From positions 1-5,662 of the forward strand of contig PMIZ01000418.1 of assembly GCA_003157225.1 (NCBI GenBank): a stretch of 5,662 nucleotides of DNA. Direction: 5' to 3'. Made by a program: the position numbers and the translations under genes. Shown one piece after another: positions 5,227-5,662 of the stretch; position 1 is the first letter of the stretch; each line of letters opens with the position of its first letter. The notes beneath the pieces were generated by a model, which was not told the origin of the DNA, made no database searches, and worked only from the letters and a program-made list of their open reading frames with translations. This DNA is from Actinomycetota bacterium (lineage in GTDB: Bacteria > Actinomycetota > Thermoleophilia > RBG-16-64-13).

Positions 5227-5662
5227 TCACGCGTCTTGTTTCAGGAGATGATCGGGATCCATGAGGATGGTCGCCGTGACGTGCGACCCCACTCCTGCGT
5301 GACTGACCGAAAGCGCCCTCTTCGCGCCCTGCACCTGTAGATCGGTCCAGTCCTCCGGCTTCTCCCGGGCGAATTCCTTCCACCGTTTCTCGTCGCCATG
5401 CACTTCGGCCCACCGGCCCCAGAGTTGGGTCGCTATCTCGAAGACCTGCATGATGCCACTGGCGCCGACCGCATGCATGCAGCCTATCAGGCCGCCGGAG
5501 AGGTTCGACGGCAGTTTGCCCGGCTTGCCGGTGTGCGGGTTGGTGTGGTAGCAGTCGCCGGACTCGACGTAGTCGCGTCCGTGGCCGTATGGGCGCAGGC
5601 CGATGTCTTCGTACGTCTGCACGTCGCTGATGGTGAAGGCGTCGTGCAACTCGAAGAGATCG
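5227..5662 (-). CDS. SCP-x-type thiolase (acyl-CoA acyltransferase), C-terminal part
   Basis: This is the C-terminal ~145 residues of a thiolase-fold enzyme. The reading frame continues past the right edge of the window, and the TTG at 5647-5649 is an internal leucine codon. The visible part starts DLFELHDAF. The HDAF motif (5635-5646) is the loop found in SCP-2/SCP-x-type thiolases where classical thiolases have NEAF. Next comes SGGLIGCMHAVGASG (codons ending near 5455), equivalent to the GHP catalytic loop. It keeps the histidine but has Met and Ala where Gly and Pro are usual. The C-terminus has SVSHAGVGSHVTATIL, with His in the region where classical thiolases carry their second cysteine, as in SCP-x and archaeal-type homologues. 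The nucleophilic cysteine would lie outside the window. The enzyme probably condenses or cleaves acyl-CoA together with the DUF35 protein encoded directly downstream. Chain-length specificity cannot be read from this fragment. Confidence 0.85.
   Translation of the reverse strand, partial: DLFELHDAFTISDVQTYEDIGLRPYGHGRDYVESGDCYHTNPHTGKPGKLPSNLSGGLIGCMHAVGASGIMQVFEIATQLWGRWAEVHGDEKRWKEFAREKPEDWTDLQVQGAKRALSVSHAGVGSHVTATILMDPDHLLKQDA

Overview
The window holds ordinary bacterial metabolic genes from a GC-rich and probably anaerobic organism. No CRISPR array, RNA gene, transposon, phage or defence gene was found. The bacterial assignment rests on a RicT/PSP1-family C-terminus at the left edge. 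The anaerobic lifestyle is inferred from a complete four-subunit, ferredoxin-dependent 2-oxoacid oxidoreductase. A Gram-positive or actinobacteria-like anaerobe would fit, but nothing in the window settles the phylum.

Layout, left to right. Positions 1-299 (+) are the end of a ricT/PSP1 gene whose start lies outside the window. Positions 300-405 are a gap with a weak -10-like hexamer and a striking 30-bp dyad. Positions 406-3472 (+) are a tight operon in the order gamma, delta, alpha, beta of a pyruvate/2-oxoacid:ferredoxin oxidoreductase (porG-porD-porA-porB). Positions 3473-3532 are a 60-bp convergent gap without a convincing terminator. Positions 3533-4513 (-) encode a fold-type II PLP enzyme of the threonine/serine dehydratase group. 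Positions 4514-4622 hold a 12-bp-arm hairpin or operator. Positions 4623-5213 (-) encode a DUF35 zinc-ribbon/OB-fold protein. Positions 5227-5662 (-) are the C-terminal part of an SCP-x-type thiolase that runs off the right edge. The minus-strand genes are transcribed thiolase, then DUF35, then dehydratase.

How the genes may work together (inference): a threonine or serine dehydratase makes 2-oxobutyrate or pyruvate plus ammonia. A ferredoxin-linked 2-oxoacid oxidoreductase turns these into propionyl-CoA or acetyl-CoA, CO2 and reduced ferredoxin. A thiolase with its DUF35 partner works on acyl-CoA condensation or cleavage. Side by side, these suggest an amino-acid-fermenting or syntrophic acyl-CoA module, but the two gene sets lie on opposite strands and need not be co-regulated.

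The points most worth checking are the two unexplained dyads, the unusual TTG start of porD next to a two-codon mini-ORF, and substitutions in the thiolase active-site loop.
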